Source: Halomonas sp. ML-15 (lineage in GTDB: Bacteria; Pseudomonadota; Gammaproteobacteria; Pseudomonadales; Halomonadaceae). From it: 48,464 bases of DNA. Position 1 is the stretch's first letter, and the number at the start of each line of letters is the position of its first letter. The stretch spans positions 1 to 48,464 of the forward strand of contig NZ_JACXZT010000005.1 in the NCBI RefSeq assembly GCF_014779595.1. Reading direction: 5' to 3'. This document shows positions 36,450 through 44,339 of this stretch, one piece after another. Position numbers and translations under genes: made by a program. Under the pieces are notes generated by a model. The model saw nothing but the letters and a program-made list of their open reading frames with translations, ran no database searches and was not told the DNA's origin.

Positions 36450-37730
36450 ATGATGATAGTCGGTATTTTGTTTTTAGTTTTTCTTTTGTTAAATGTGCCT
36501 ATCGCATTTGCTATAGGTATGGCAGGCCTTTCGTTTTTCTTGCTGGAGCCTAACCTCCCTACATCACTATCCGTTCAGCGTATGGTCAGCGGAACCCAGT
36601 CCTTCCCACTGTTGGCAGTGCCCTTCTTTGTATTGGCTGGTCATATCATGAATGCTGCTGGCATTACCTCCCGGTTGATTCGTTTTGCGAATGCATTGAC
36701 AGGGCATTTAGTGGGTGGCTTGGCGCATGTCTCGATTGTGTTAAGTGGCTTGATGGGTGGGGTCTCTGGCTCGGCTAATGCTGATGCAGCAATGCAGAGC
36801 CGTATTCTGGCACCTCAGATGCTAAAGCGAGGGTATTCGGGAGGGTATGCTATCTCGGTGATTGCTGTAAGCTCGTTGATTACGGCAACGATCCCCCCGA
36901 GTATTGGCTTGATTCTTTATGGCTTTGTCGGCGAGGTGTCGATCGGTAAGTTGTTTATTGCCGGAATAGTGCCTGGGATCTTGTTGACTCTTGTTCTGAT
37001 GATTACATCGTATTTGATTGCCAAGAAGAGGGGGTATGATGTTAAGGCAGAGGTCGAGAAACCTTCTTTGAGAATTGTGTTTGATACCTTCAAGGATAGT
37101 GTTTGGGCGCTGTTATTCCCTGTTATTCTAATAGTCGGTATCCGCTTCGGAATATTTACCGCCTCGGAAGGTGGCGCCTTTGCAGTTATTTATGCATTGT
37201 TGATCGGTGTCTTTGTTTACCGCGAGTTGAGTTGGGATAAGCTGGGCAAGGTATTGAGTGACACCGTTACGGATAATGCGGTTATCATGCTGATTATCTC
37301 GACGGCTGCGATATTGGGTTATATTATTACCTATGCGCGCGTTCCGCACAGTATGTCGGAGCTTATTGTTGGGGTTTCCGGAGATCCCACGGTGGTTCTT
37401 ATGCTGGTTCTGCTGTTTGTTCTGATAGCAGGAATGTTTATGGAGGCGACGGTTAATACGCTCTTGTTAACCCCCATCTTCCTACCCATCGTTCAGCAGT
37501 TTGGGGTGGATCCCGTGCACTTTGGCATTATCATGATGCTTATTATTACGCTGGGCGGCATGACGCCACCTATTGGGGTCACGATGTATACGGTTTGCTC
37601 GCTAACGGGAATACCTATTGAGAAATACATAAGAGAATCTCTCCCGTTCCTGGTGACAGTAGTGGTATTGGTGCTGGTGCTGGCTCTATTTCCAGGCATT
37701 GTGATGTTCTTGCCTAATTTGCTGATGTGA
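36450..37730 (+). CDS. TRAP transporter large permease, DctM (4)
   Basis: This 426-aa channel subunit shows about 12 hydrophobic segments with QRMVSGTQSFPLLAVPFFV, LMGGVSGSANADAAMQSRIL, TIPPSIGLILYGFVGEVSIG and ITLGGMTPPIGVTMYTV, nearly the same signatures as TRAP 2, so the two probably carry related sugar acids. The codon use is AT-rich (many TTG, ATT, GTT) compared with TRAP 2, which argues for separate origins rather than a recent local duplication. Confidence 0.93.
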   Translation: MMIVGILFLVFLLLNVPIAFAIGMAGLSFFLLEPNLPTSLSVQRMVSGTQSFPLLAVPFFVLAGHIMNAAGITSRLIRFANALTGHLVGGLAHVSIVLSGLMGGVSGSANADAAMQSRILAPQMLKRGYSGGYAISVIAVSSLITATIPPSIGLILYGFVGEVSIGKLFIAGIVPGILLTLVLMITSYLIAKKRGYDVKAEVEKPSLRIVFDTFKDSVWALLFPVILIVGIRFGIFTASEGGAFAVIYALLIGVFVYRELSWDKLGKVLSDTVTDNAVIMLIISTAAILGYIITYARVPHSMSELIVGVSGDPTVVLMLVLLFVLIAGMFMEATVNTLLLTPIFLPIVQQFGVDPVHFGIIMMLIITLGGMTPPIGVTMYTVCSLTGIPIEKYIRESLPFLVTVVVLVLVLALFPGIVMFLPNLLM

Positions 37731-37811
37731 AGCTCGTGTTTATCTGATGCCTTAAGCTGTTGTGAGAATGTTGGATATGCTGTTGCTAATTATTTTAAGG
37801 AGTTTAGTAAT

Positions 37812-38828
37812 ATGAATAGAGTTCCTTTTGAGGTGATGGTGAAGGAAATAGAGCGTGTCTTGGTGAACAAGGGGCTGAGAGATGATCGTGCTAAAGAGTG
37901 CGCGCGCCTCTTTTCAGAGGCAAGCCTTGATGGTGTCTATTCACACGGCCTGAACCGTGTTCCAAGATTCGTTGAATATATCGATGAGGGGTGGGTGGAC
38001 ATTCATGCCAGTCCAACGCTGGTCGCTGACTTGGGCGTGCTTGAACAGTACGACGGAAATCTCGGTCCGGGTAACCTCAATGCCCAATATTCGATGGATC
38101 GTGCGGTTTCACTGGCACGGGAAAATGGCCTGGGCGTGGTTGCAATAAAGAATACCAATCACTGGATGAGGGGGGGCAGCTATGGTTGGCAGGCGGCCAA
38201 TGCAGGATGCATAGGGATTTGCTGGACCAATACGGAATCTTGCATGCCTCCATGGGGATCGAAAGATCGTAGAGTCGGCAATAATCCCATGGTGCTCGCT
38301 GTACCGCGTAAGGATGGACACATTGTACTCGATATGGCGATGTCTCAATTCTCTTATGGGAAGTTGGAGGTCACCCGGCTCAAGGGTGAGCTGCTGCCCG
38401 TTGATGGCGGTTTTGATAGTGACGGCAATCTCACCAGAGTCCCGGCAGAGATTGAGAAGTCAATGCGTATCTTACCGGCGGGCTACTGGAAGGGTTCGGG
38501 GCTGGCCGTGATGTTGGACTTGATCGCTGCCCTGTTATCTGGGGGACTCTCTACCAGTAAAGTGGATAAGCTTAAGCCGGCGCCACATGCGTCAGGATAT
38601 GGCACATCACAAGTCTTTATGGCGTTTGATCCTGCTAAGCTGTCGGAGGAGTCTTTGTCGCAGAGTGCTGTCGATGATTTAGTTCGCTACTTACATGATG
38701 CCGAGCCTGCAGAGGGGCACGGTAACGTCAGCTATCCTGGAGAAAGAACGCTACAAACAAGGCGCGATAACCTCGAAAAGGGTGTGCCAGTTGATGATGC
38801 TATTTGGCAAAAAGTGCTTGAATTGTAA
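37812..38828 (+). CDS. dlgD: 2,3-diketo-L-gulonate reductase family (Ldh2/malate dehydrogenase fold)
   Basis: This 338-aa NAD(P)H-dependent reductase aligns well along its length with E. coli YiaK/DlgD, which reduces 2,3-diketo-L-gulonate to 3-keto-L-gulonate: SLDGVYSHGLNRVPRFVEYI, LGPGNLNAQYSMDRAV, the catalytic-His block NTNHWMRGGSYGWQAANAG, ICWTNTESCMPPWGSKD, LPVDGGFDSDGNLT and ILPAGYWKGSGLAVMLD. AAGGAG precedes the ATG. The yia/ula enzymes that would use the product (kinase, decarboxylase, epimerases) are absent here, so either they are elsewhere or this enzyme acts on another keto-acid. Ends with a strong terminator. Confidence 0.88.
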   Translation: MNRVPFEVMVKEIERVLVNKGLRDDRAKECARLFSEASLDGVYSHGLNRVPRFVEYIDEGWVDIHASPTLVADLGVLEQYDGNLGPGNLNAQYSMDRAVSLARENGLGVVAIKNTNHWMRGGSYGWQAANAGCIGICWTNTESCMPPWGSKDRRVGNNPMVLAVPRKDGHIVLDMAMSQFSYGKLEVTRLKGELLPVDGGFDSDGNLTRVPAEIEKSMRILPAGYWKGSGLAVMLDLIAALLSGGLSTSKVDKLKPAPHASGYGTSQVFMAFDPAKLSEESLSQSAVDDLVRYLHDAEPAEGHGNVSYPGERTLQTRRDNLEKGVPVDDAIWQKVLEL

Positions 38829-38847
38829 TCCCTTCTTTAGCAGTGAA

Positions 38848-38881
38848 GTCACTGTACCCTGAAAGGGTACAGTGACATTTT
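38848..38881 (+). terminator. Rho-independent terminator after dlgD
   Basis: GTCACTGTACCC pairs perfectly over 12 bp with GGGTACAGTGAC around a TGAAA loop and is followed by ATTTTG. It closes the AT-rich cassette just before uxuA, which therefore may need its own promoter. Confidence 0.88.
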
Positions 38882-38945
38882 GTGCTCACCTCGGGCGGTG
38901 TTAAGGGCCTGTGGTGGGCAGTCGCTCATAAGTGGAGACGCCTCT

Positions 38946-40124
38946 ATGCAACATACCTGGCGCTGGTTCGGCCCCAAGGACCCCATCCGACTCGACGAGA
39001 TCCGCCAGACCGGTGCCAGCGGTATCGTCACCGCCCTGCACCAGGTGCCCAACGACCAGGTGTGGTCGCTGGAGGCGATCCGCGAGCGCAAGGCGATGAT
39101 CGAGGGCGCCGGCCTCTCCTGGTCGGTGGTGGAGAGCGTGCCGGTCCATGAGGCGATCAAGCAGGGGCTGCCGGAGCGCGACGAGCTGATCGCCAGCTAT
39201 TGCCAGACCCTGCGCAATCTGGCCGCCTGTGGCATCGAAACCGTCTGCTACAACTTCATGCCGGTGCTCGACTGGACCCGCACCGACCTGAGCTATCGCC
39301 TGGCGGACGGCGCCCGGGCGCTGCGCTTCGATCAGACCGCCTTCGCCGCCTTCGACCTCTATCTGCTCGAGCGCCCCGGGGCCGAGGCGGAGTACAGCGA
39401 TGCCGAACGGCGCCAGGCTCGGGACTATCTCGAGGGCCTCGATCAGGCCGGCCGCGACACCCTGGTCGATACCCTGATCGCCGGCCTGCCCGGTGCCGAG
39501 GAGGGCTATACCCTGGCCCAGTTCCGCGAGGTGCTGACGGGCTATGCCGATATCGACGCCGAGCGGCTGCGAGAGCATCTGAAGGTATTCCTGGAGGCGG
39601 TGATCCCGGTGGCCGAGGAGGTGGGTATCCGCATGGCGATCCATCCTGACGATCCGCCGCGCCCCATGCTGGGGCTGCCGCGGGTGGTCTCCAGCACCGC
39701 CGACGCCGAGTGGATCCTCGCTGCCGTACCTAGCCCGGCCAATGGCCTGACGCTGTGTACCGGCTCCTACGGGGTGCGCGACGACAATGATCTGGCCGAG
39801 ATGGCGCGGCGCTTTGGGCCGCAGGTCCATTTCGTCCATCTGCGCTCGACCCGGCGCGAGACGCCGGATCCGCGCTCCTTCCATGAGGCGCCGCACCTCG
39901 ACGGCGACGTAGACATGGTGGCGGTGATCCAGGCCCTGGTGGCCGAGGAGCGCCGCCGTGAACGGGAGGGTGGGGCACGCTTGCCGCTGCGCCCCGACCA
40001 TGGCCATCACATCCTCGACGACCTGCAGCGCGACACCGCCCCGGGCTATCCGCTCTACGGCCGACTGCGCGGCCTGGCAGAGCTGCGCGGCGTGGAGCTC
40101 GCGGTGCGTCGTTTGATGGGATGA
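38946..40124 (+). CDS. uxuA: Mannonate dehydratase
   Basis: UxuA dehydrates D-mannonate to 2-keto-3-deoxygluconate. The 392-aa protein matches the length of E. coli UxuA (394). Family blocks include [69 protein letters not shown] and LCTGSYG. It is unrelated in fold to ManD at 28104, so the window carries two non-homologous mannonate dehydratases. I start at 38946 after GTGGAGACGCC. Composition is GC-rich again, like uxuB. Its 3' end is overlapped by an antisense reading frame from the truncated Sel1 gene. Confidence 0.95.
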   Translation: MQHTWRWFGPKDPIRLDEIRQTGASGIVTALHQVPNDQVWSLEAIRERKAMIEGAGLSWSVVESVPVHEAIKQGLPERDELIASYCQTLRNLAACGIETVCYNFMPVLDWTRTDLSYRLADGARALRFDQTAFAAFDLYLLERPGAEAEYSDAERRQARDYLEGLDQAGRDTLVDTLIAGLPGAEEGYTLAQFREVLTGYADIDAERLREHLKVFLEAVIPVAEEVGIRMAIHPDDPPRPMLGLPRVVSSTADAEWILAAVPSPANGLTLCTGSYGVRDDNDLAEMARRFGPQVHFVHLRSTRRETPDPRSFHEAPHLDGDVDMVAVIQALVAEERRREREGGARLPLRPDHGHHILDDLQRDTAPGYPLYGRLRGLAELRGVELAVRRLMG

Positions 40125-40147
40125 GGTCTGCTGGAGAATGCAAGAAG

Positions 40148-40410
40148 GCGTCGGCACGCCGGTACCACTCCAGCGCCTCCCGGGTCATGCCCATATGGCG
40201 CAGCCGGTGGATCTCGCCGAGATAGTACATGGCCTCCGCATCGCCTGCCTCGGCGGCGGGCTCCAGGTAGGGCGGAGCCTGGCTACGGAGATGAGCGTTG
40301 TAGAGGCGCAGACCCTCGTCCTTGGCGGCCTGGGTCTCGGCATCCAGTGCCCACCCACTGATCGGGCTGAGCAGCAGGAGGGTGAGTGCTACGATGCCGC
40401 TCCTTCTCAC
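40148..40410 (-). pseudogene. Truncated fifth Sel1-repeat gene (copy E)
   Basis: The first about 87 codons match copies B and D of the upstream array: signal peptide IVALTLLLLSPISGWA, then LDAETQAAKDEGLRLYNAHL and MYYLGEIHRLRHMGMTREAL. Homology stops sharply near 40148, after EWYRRA. The frame remains open, antisense, through the uxuA stop codon and down to 39730, so a chimeric product of about 226 aa is possible. The start is GTG at 40410, 2 bp after the copy A stop, keeping the array's spacing. The break marks a deletion or insertion junction between the secretion island and the uronate genes. Confidence 0.8.
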
Positions 40411-40412
40411 TG

Positions 40413-41387
40413 TCAATACCCGAACCGGGGCGGAAACTGGGATAGCGGTGGCTCCTTGGCCAACCATTCCTCGGCCAGAGCCTCGGCTTCTTCACGCTGT
40501 TCGGCGGTGAGCAATTCGCCGCGGGTCTTGAGCACCCATTCCGCCGAATCATTACTCGTTTCCTCAACCATAGCGAACAGAATCGCCCATCCCTTCACCA
40601 CATCCTGCTCGACTTGGCATCTTTCTTCAGTGTTCGGCTCTAGATAGCACCATCCGATACTCAGGCGAGCATCAAGAACGCCTTCTTCAGAGGCCTCGAT
40701 CATCCACTCCCAGGCTTCCTTATGGCGTTCCTGTTGGCTTAGCAGGGCGGCGAGGCGGTCCATGGCTGGCGGGTAACCCCCTTCAGCGGCTCGGCGATAC
40801 CAGCCTTCGGCTTCCTCTCGTCGCTGCGTCTCATTGGAGTAATCGCCATAGCCGTCATGGATCAGGTGTCCCATCCGGTACAGGGACTCCACATGGCCGG
40901 CCTCGCTGGCACGCTCGAGCCAACTGACGGTCTCCTCCGGTTGGCCCAGAGCGTTGTAAACGTAGAACAATACGCCCATAGCGGCGGCGTCTCCCTCCTC
41001 CGCTTTAGGCAGGGTGACCTCCAGGGCCGCCTCTCGCCAGTCGTCGCCGCTCTTAGGGCAGACATCGCCCAGCTGACAGGCGCCGCCTTGATGCAGTCGC
41101 AGCATGGCGTAGGGTTCGCCTTCCTCGGCGGCGCGCTGGTACCACTCAAGGGCCTTGCGGGTCATGCCCATATGGGCGATGCGATGGGACTCGCCCAGGT
41201 AGTACATGGCGTCGATGTCGCCCGCCTCGGCGGCCACTTCCAGATGGGGCACGGCATCGAGCAAAAAGCCAAGGTCGTAGGCAATCATACCCTCGTCCTT
41301 GGCTGCCTGGGCCTCGTCATCCAGTGCCCAGCCGCTGATCGGGCTGAGCAGCAGGGCAGCGATTGCCAATATGCCGATACAGCGCAT
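40413..41387 (-). CDS. Secreted Sel1-repeat protein, copy A (putative T6SS immunity)
   Basis: This 324-aa protein has a signal peptide (CIGILAIAALLLSPISGWA) without a lipobox Cys, so it is predicted periplasmic. Sel1/TPR-like helical repeats follow: AAEAGDIDAMYYLGESHRIA..., EALEWYQ-type WY-AA-G patterns, and RRAAEGGYPPAMDRLAALLSQQ. Four Cys are present in ACQLGDVC and GWCYLEP...RC, perhaps forming disulfides. It is the fourth gene of the array. Its N-terminal third groups with copy C, its middle with D, its C-terminal third with B. The ATG at 41387 lies 2 bp after the copy B stop; no separate ribosome site, so translation is probably coupled. Immunity function is inferred from position after a DUF4123-effector pair. 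Confidence 0.8.
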   Translation of the reverse strand: MRCIGILAIAALLLSPISGWALDDEAQAAKDEGMIAYDLGFLLDAVPHLEVAAEAGDIDAMYYLGESHRIAHMGMTRKALEWYQRAAEEGEPYAMLRLHQGGACQLGDVCPKSGDDWREAALEVTLPKAEEGDAAAMGVLFYVYNALGQPEETVSWLERASEAGHVESLYRMGHLIHDGYGDYSNETQRREEAEGWYRRAAEGGYPPAMDRLAALLSQQERHKEAWEWMIEASEEGVLDARLSIGWCYLEPNTEERCQVEQDVVKGWAILFAMVEETSNDSAEWVLKTRGELLTAEQREEAEALAEEWLAKEPPLSQFPPRFGY

Positions 41388-41389
41388 CG

Positions 41390-42364
41390 TCAATACCCGA
41401 ACCGGGGCGGAAACTCAGAGAGAGGCGGCTCCTTGTCCAGCCACTCTTCGGAAAGGGCTTCGGCTTCTTGGTGCTGTTCAGCGGTTAGCAATTCGCCGCG
41501 GGTCTGAAGCAACCATTCCGCCGAAACATTGTTCGTTTCCTCGACCATGGCGAATAGAATTGCCCACCCTGTCACGACATCCTGCTCAACCAGACATTTT
41601 TGATCACGATCCGGTTCTAAGTAACACCACCCCATGCCCAGTCGAGCATCGAGTAGCCCTTTTTCTGAGGCCTGAATCATCCACTCCCAGGACTCCTCAT
41701 GGCGCTCCTGCTGGCTTAGCGTAGCTGATAGCCGACTCATCGCCGGGGCATGACCCTGCTCGGCAGCCCGGCGTAGCCAGGCCTCAGCTTCCTGCAAGCG
41801 TGCAGTGTTATCAGGGTAGTCGCCGTAATCATTTTGTATTCTTGCCCCCAGTCGATACTCGGCTTCCGGGTTGCCAGTTTCGGCGGCCGTCTCCAGCCAG
41901 TGATACGACTGTTCGGTCTCCTCCAGCGTGGAGTAGATCAAGAATAGCGTGTACATCGCCTCGGTATCGCCCGCTTCGGCTAAAGGCAGGGTCGTCTCCA
42001 GGGCCGCCTCTCGCCAGTCGTCGCCGCTCTCGGGGCAGACATCGCCCAGTTGACAAGCGCCACCCTGATGCAGTCGCAGCATGGCGTAGGGCTCGCCTTT
42101 CTCGGCGGCGCGCTGGTACCACTCCAGGGCCTCGCGGGTCATGCCCATATGACGGAGCCGATGGATTTCGCCGAGATAGTACATGGCCTCTGCATCGCCA
42201 GCCTCGGCAGCAGGCTCCAAGTAAGGGGAAGCCTGGCTGCGGAGGTGGGCATTATAGAGACGCAGACCCTCTTCCTTGGCGGCCTGGGTCTCGGCGTCCA
42301 GTGCCCAGCCGCTGATCGGGCTGAGCAGCAGAACAACGAGTGCCAGTACGCCGATCCTGCCCAT
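41390..42364 (-). CDS. Secreted Sel1-repeat protein, copy B (putative T6SS immunity)
   Basis: A 324-aa paralogue with signal peptide RIGVLALVVLLLSPISGWA, then Sel1-like repeats (YLEPAAEAGDAEAMYYLGEI; ETAAETGNPEAEYRLGARI; RRAAEQGHAPAMSRLSATL). Its N-terminal third is nearly the same as in D and E (LRLYNAHLRSQASPYLEP), its middle nearly the same as in C (DTEAMYTLFLIYSTLEETEQ) and its C-terminus mostly like A (GWAILFAMVEET). It ends with the array-wide FPPRFGY. Third gene of the array, starting 2 bp after the copy C stop. Confidence 0.8.
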   Translation of the reverse strand: MGRIGVLALVVLLLSPISGWALDAETQAAKEEGLRLYNAHLRSQASPYLEPAAEAGDAEAMYYLGEIHRLRHMGMTREALEWYQRAAEKGEPYAMLRLHQGGACQLGDVCPESGDDWREAALETTLPLAEAGDTEAMYTLFLIYSTLEETEQSYHWLETAAETGNPEAEYRLGARIQNDYGDYPDNTARLQEAEAWLRRAAEQGHAPAMSRLSATLSQQERHEESWEWMIQASEKGLLDARLGMGWCYLEPDRDQKCLVEQDVVTGWAILFAMVEETNNVSAEWLLQTRGELLTAEQHQEAEALSEEWLDKEPPLSEFPPRFGY

Positions 42365-42366
42365 CG

Positions 42367-43341
42367 TCAAAAGCCAAACCTGGGCGGGAACTCAGACAAC
42401 GGTGGTTCCTTGGCGAGCCACTCTTCTGCCTGGGCCTCCGCTTCCTTATGCTGTTCAGTGGAGAGTTGATCTTGGTAATCTTCCAAGAGCCACTTGGCCG
42501 TTCGATTGTCGGTTTCCTCCACCACAGCATGCAATATGGCCCAGGCTTTAACGCTATCTTGTTCGGTTTGGCATCTATCCTCTGTTTCTGGATCAAAGAG
42601 GCACCAGCCCACCGTTAACCGGCCGTTCATATGCCCGGCCTCCGACGCTCTGACAATCCACTCCCAGGCTTCTTCATACTGCTCCTTCTGAATCATCAGG
42701 GCCGAGAGGCGATTCATCGCCGGGGCATGACCCTGCTCGGCGGCCCGGCGAAGCCAGGTCTCTGCGGCCTGCAAGCGTGCAGTGTCATCAGGGTAGTCGC
42801 CGTAATCATTTTGTATTCTTGCCCCCAGTCGATCCTCGGCTTCCGGGTTGCCAGTTTCGGCGGCCGTCTCCAGCCAGTGATATGACTGTTCGGTCTCCTC
42901 CAGTGTGGAGTAGATCAAGAATAGTGTGTACATCGCCTCGGTATCGCCCGCCTCCGCTAAAGGCAGGGTCGCCTCCAAGGCCGCCTCCCGCCAGTCGTCG
43001 CCGCTCTCGGGGCAGACATCGCCCAGCTGACAGGCGCCGCCCTGATGCAATCGCAGCATGGCGTAGGGCTCGCCTTTCTCGGCGGCGCGCCGGTACCACT
43101 CCAGCGCCTCGCGGGTCATGCCCATATGGGCGATGCGATGGGACTCGCCCAGGTAGTACATGGCGTCGACGTCGCCCGTCTCGGCGGCCACTTTCAGATG
43201 GGGCACGGCATCAAGCAGGAAGCCGAGGTTGTAGGCAATCATGCCCTTATCCTTGGCTGCCTGGGCCTCGTCATCCAGTGCCCAGCCGTTGATTGGGCTG
43301 AGCAGCAGGGCGGCGATTGCCAATATGCCGATACAGCGCAT
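42367..43341 (-). CDS. Secreted Sel1-repeat protein, copy C (putative T6SS immunity)
   Basis: A 324-aa paralogue with the same signal peptide as copy A (CIGILAIAALLLSPINGWA). The N-terminal third is A-like (AQAAKDKGMIAYNLGFLLDA), the middle is B-like with few changes, and the C-terminal part (WAILHAVVEETDNRTAKWLL) is D-like but also the most divergent stretch, including QKEQYEEAWEWIVRASEAGH. The divergent C-terminal repeats may set specificity. Second gene of the array, 2 bp after the copy D stop. Confidence 0.8.
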   Translation of the reverse strand: MRCIGILAIAALLLSPINGWALDDEAQAAKDKGMIAYNLGFLLDAVPHLKVAAETGDVDAMYYLGESHRIAHMGMTREALEWYRRAAEKGEPYAMLRLHQGGACQLGDVCPESGDDWREAALEATLPLAEAGDTEAMYTLFLIYSTLEETEQSYHWLETAAETGNPEAEDRLGARIQNDYGDYPDDTARLQAAETWLRRAAEQGHAPAMNRLSALMIQKEQYEEAWEWIVRASEAGHMNGRLTVGWCLFDPETEDRCQTEQDSVKAWAILHAVVEETDNRTAKWLLEDYQDQLSTEQHKEAEAQAEEWLAKEPPLSEFPPRFGF

Positions 43342-43343
43342 CG

Positions 43344-44339
43344 TCAATACCCGAACCGGGGCGGAAACTCAGAGAGAGGCGGCTCCTTGTCCAGCCACTC
43401 TTCGGAAAGGGCTTCAGCTTCTTTGTACTGCTCAGCGGTTAGCAATTCACGGTTTCGCCCCATGACGTTTTGCGCCGTACGATTATCCGTTTCTTCCGAG
43501 ACAGCATGGAGTATGGCCCACCCCTTCACCACATCCTGTCCCTTCACACAGATATCCCCACGCTCCTCGGGGTTCAGGTAGCACCAGCCAAGATTGATGC
43601 GGGAGCCTTGATGCCCCCCTTCCGAAGCCTTGACTCTCCAGTCCCAGGCTTCGTCATGACGCTCCTGCTGGCTTAGCAGGGCGGCGAGGCGGTTCATGGC
43701 CGGGGCATGGCCCTGCTCGGCGGCGCGGCGAAGCCAGGCCTCGGCAACTTCCTTTCGCTGCACCTCATCGGGGTAGTCACCCAGGCCATCGCCGATCAGG
43801 ATACCCAACCAGTATTGCGACTCAGCGTCGCCGGCTTCGCCGGCACGCTCCAGCCAGTCATCCGCCACCTGGGGCTGCTCCAGAGCGCTGTAGATATCGA
43901 ACAGCACGCCCATGGCGGCGGCGTCTCCCTCCTCAGCCAGGGGCAGGGTCGCCTCCAGAGCCGCCTCTCGCCAGTCGTCGCCGCCTTCGGGGCAGACATC
44001 GCCCAGTTGGCAGGCGCCGCCCTCGTCCAGGCGCAGCATGGCGTAGGGGTCACCCCGTTCGCCGGCACGCTGGTACCACTCCAAGGCCTCGCGGGTCATG
44101 CCCATATGACGGAGCCGATGGATTTCGCCGAGGTAGTACATGGCCTCTGCATCGCCAGCCTCGGCAGCGGGCTCCAAGTAAGGCGAAGCCTGGCTGCGGA
44201 GGTGGGCATTATAGAGACGCAGACCCTCGTCCTTGGCGGCCTGGGTCTCGGCATCCAGTGCCCAGCCGCTGATTGGCAAAAGCAGCAGGGTGGCGAGTGT
44301 CAGGGCTTTATATCCCTTGTTCATCGTGGCCTTGATCAT
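43344..44339 (-). CDS. Secreted Sel1-repeat protein, copy D (putative T6SS immunity, first of array)
   Basis: The promoter-proximal paralogue, 331 aa, differs in its leader (MIKATMNKGYKALTLATLLL) but keeps PISGWA before the cleavage region. Its start at 44339 overlaps the stop of the 1067-aa gene as ATGA and has GAGGAACCACA as ribosome site, so it is tightly co-expressed with the putative effector; this is the likeliest cognate immunity gene. The N-third is like B and E, the middle (EEGDAAAMGVLFDIYSALEQPQ) like A, and the C-third (AILHAVSEETDNRTA) like C. Sel1-type proteins in tandem are, as I recall, the immunity partners of a Pseudomonas T6SS lipase. Confidence 0.82.
   Translation of the reverse strand: MIKATMNKGYKALTLATLLLLPISGWALDAETQAAKDEGLRLYNAHLRSQASPYLEPAAEAGDAEAMYYLGEIHRLRHMGMTREALEWYQRAGERGDPYAMLRLDEGGACQLGDVCPEGGDDWREAALEATLPLAEEGDAAAMGVLFDIYSALEQPQVADDWLERAGEAGDAESQYWLGILIGDGLGDYPDEVQRKEVAEAWLRRAAEQGHAPAMNRLAALLSQQERHDEAWDWRVKASEGGHQGSRINLGWCYLNPEERGDICVKGQDVVKGWAILHAVSEETDNRTAQNVMGRNRELLTAEQYKEAEALSEEWLDKEPPLSEFPPRFGY

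Larger units (their letters stand above)
40148..44339 (-). repeat. Tandem array of Sel1-repeat genes (4 intact, 1 truncated)
   Basis: Four full paralogues and one fragment of about 980 bp each lie head-to-tail, 2 bp between each stop and the next start. Gene junctions are themselves repeated: 41341-41460 and 43295-43414 are almost identical in DNA and span the end of one gene and the start of the next. The middle parts of copies B and C (about 41760-42000 and 42715-42975) are also nearly identical. This is the substrate for unequal crossing-over and gene conversion. Confidence 0.9.

Noticed and set aside
34793-38945. Insertion-sequence ends or an integrase bounding the AT-rich cassette
   Set aside because: No transposase, terminal inverted repeats or duplicated target could be seen at either end; only composition suggests transfer.
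40148-44339. CRISPR or short-repeat array
   Set aside because: The repeats are about 980-bp protein-coding genes with their own signal peptides, not short repeats with spacers.
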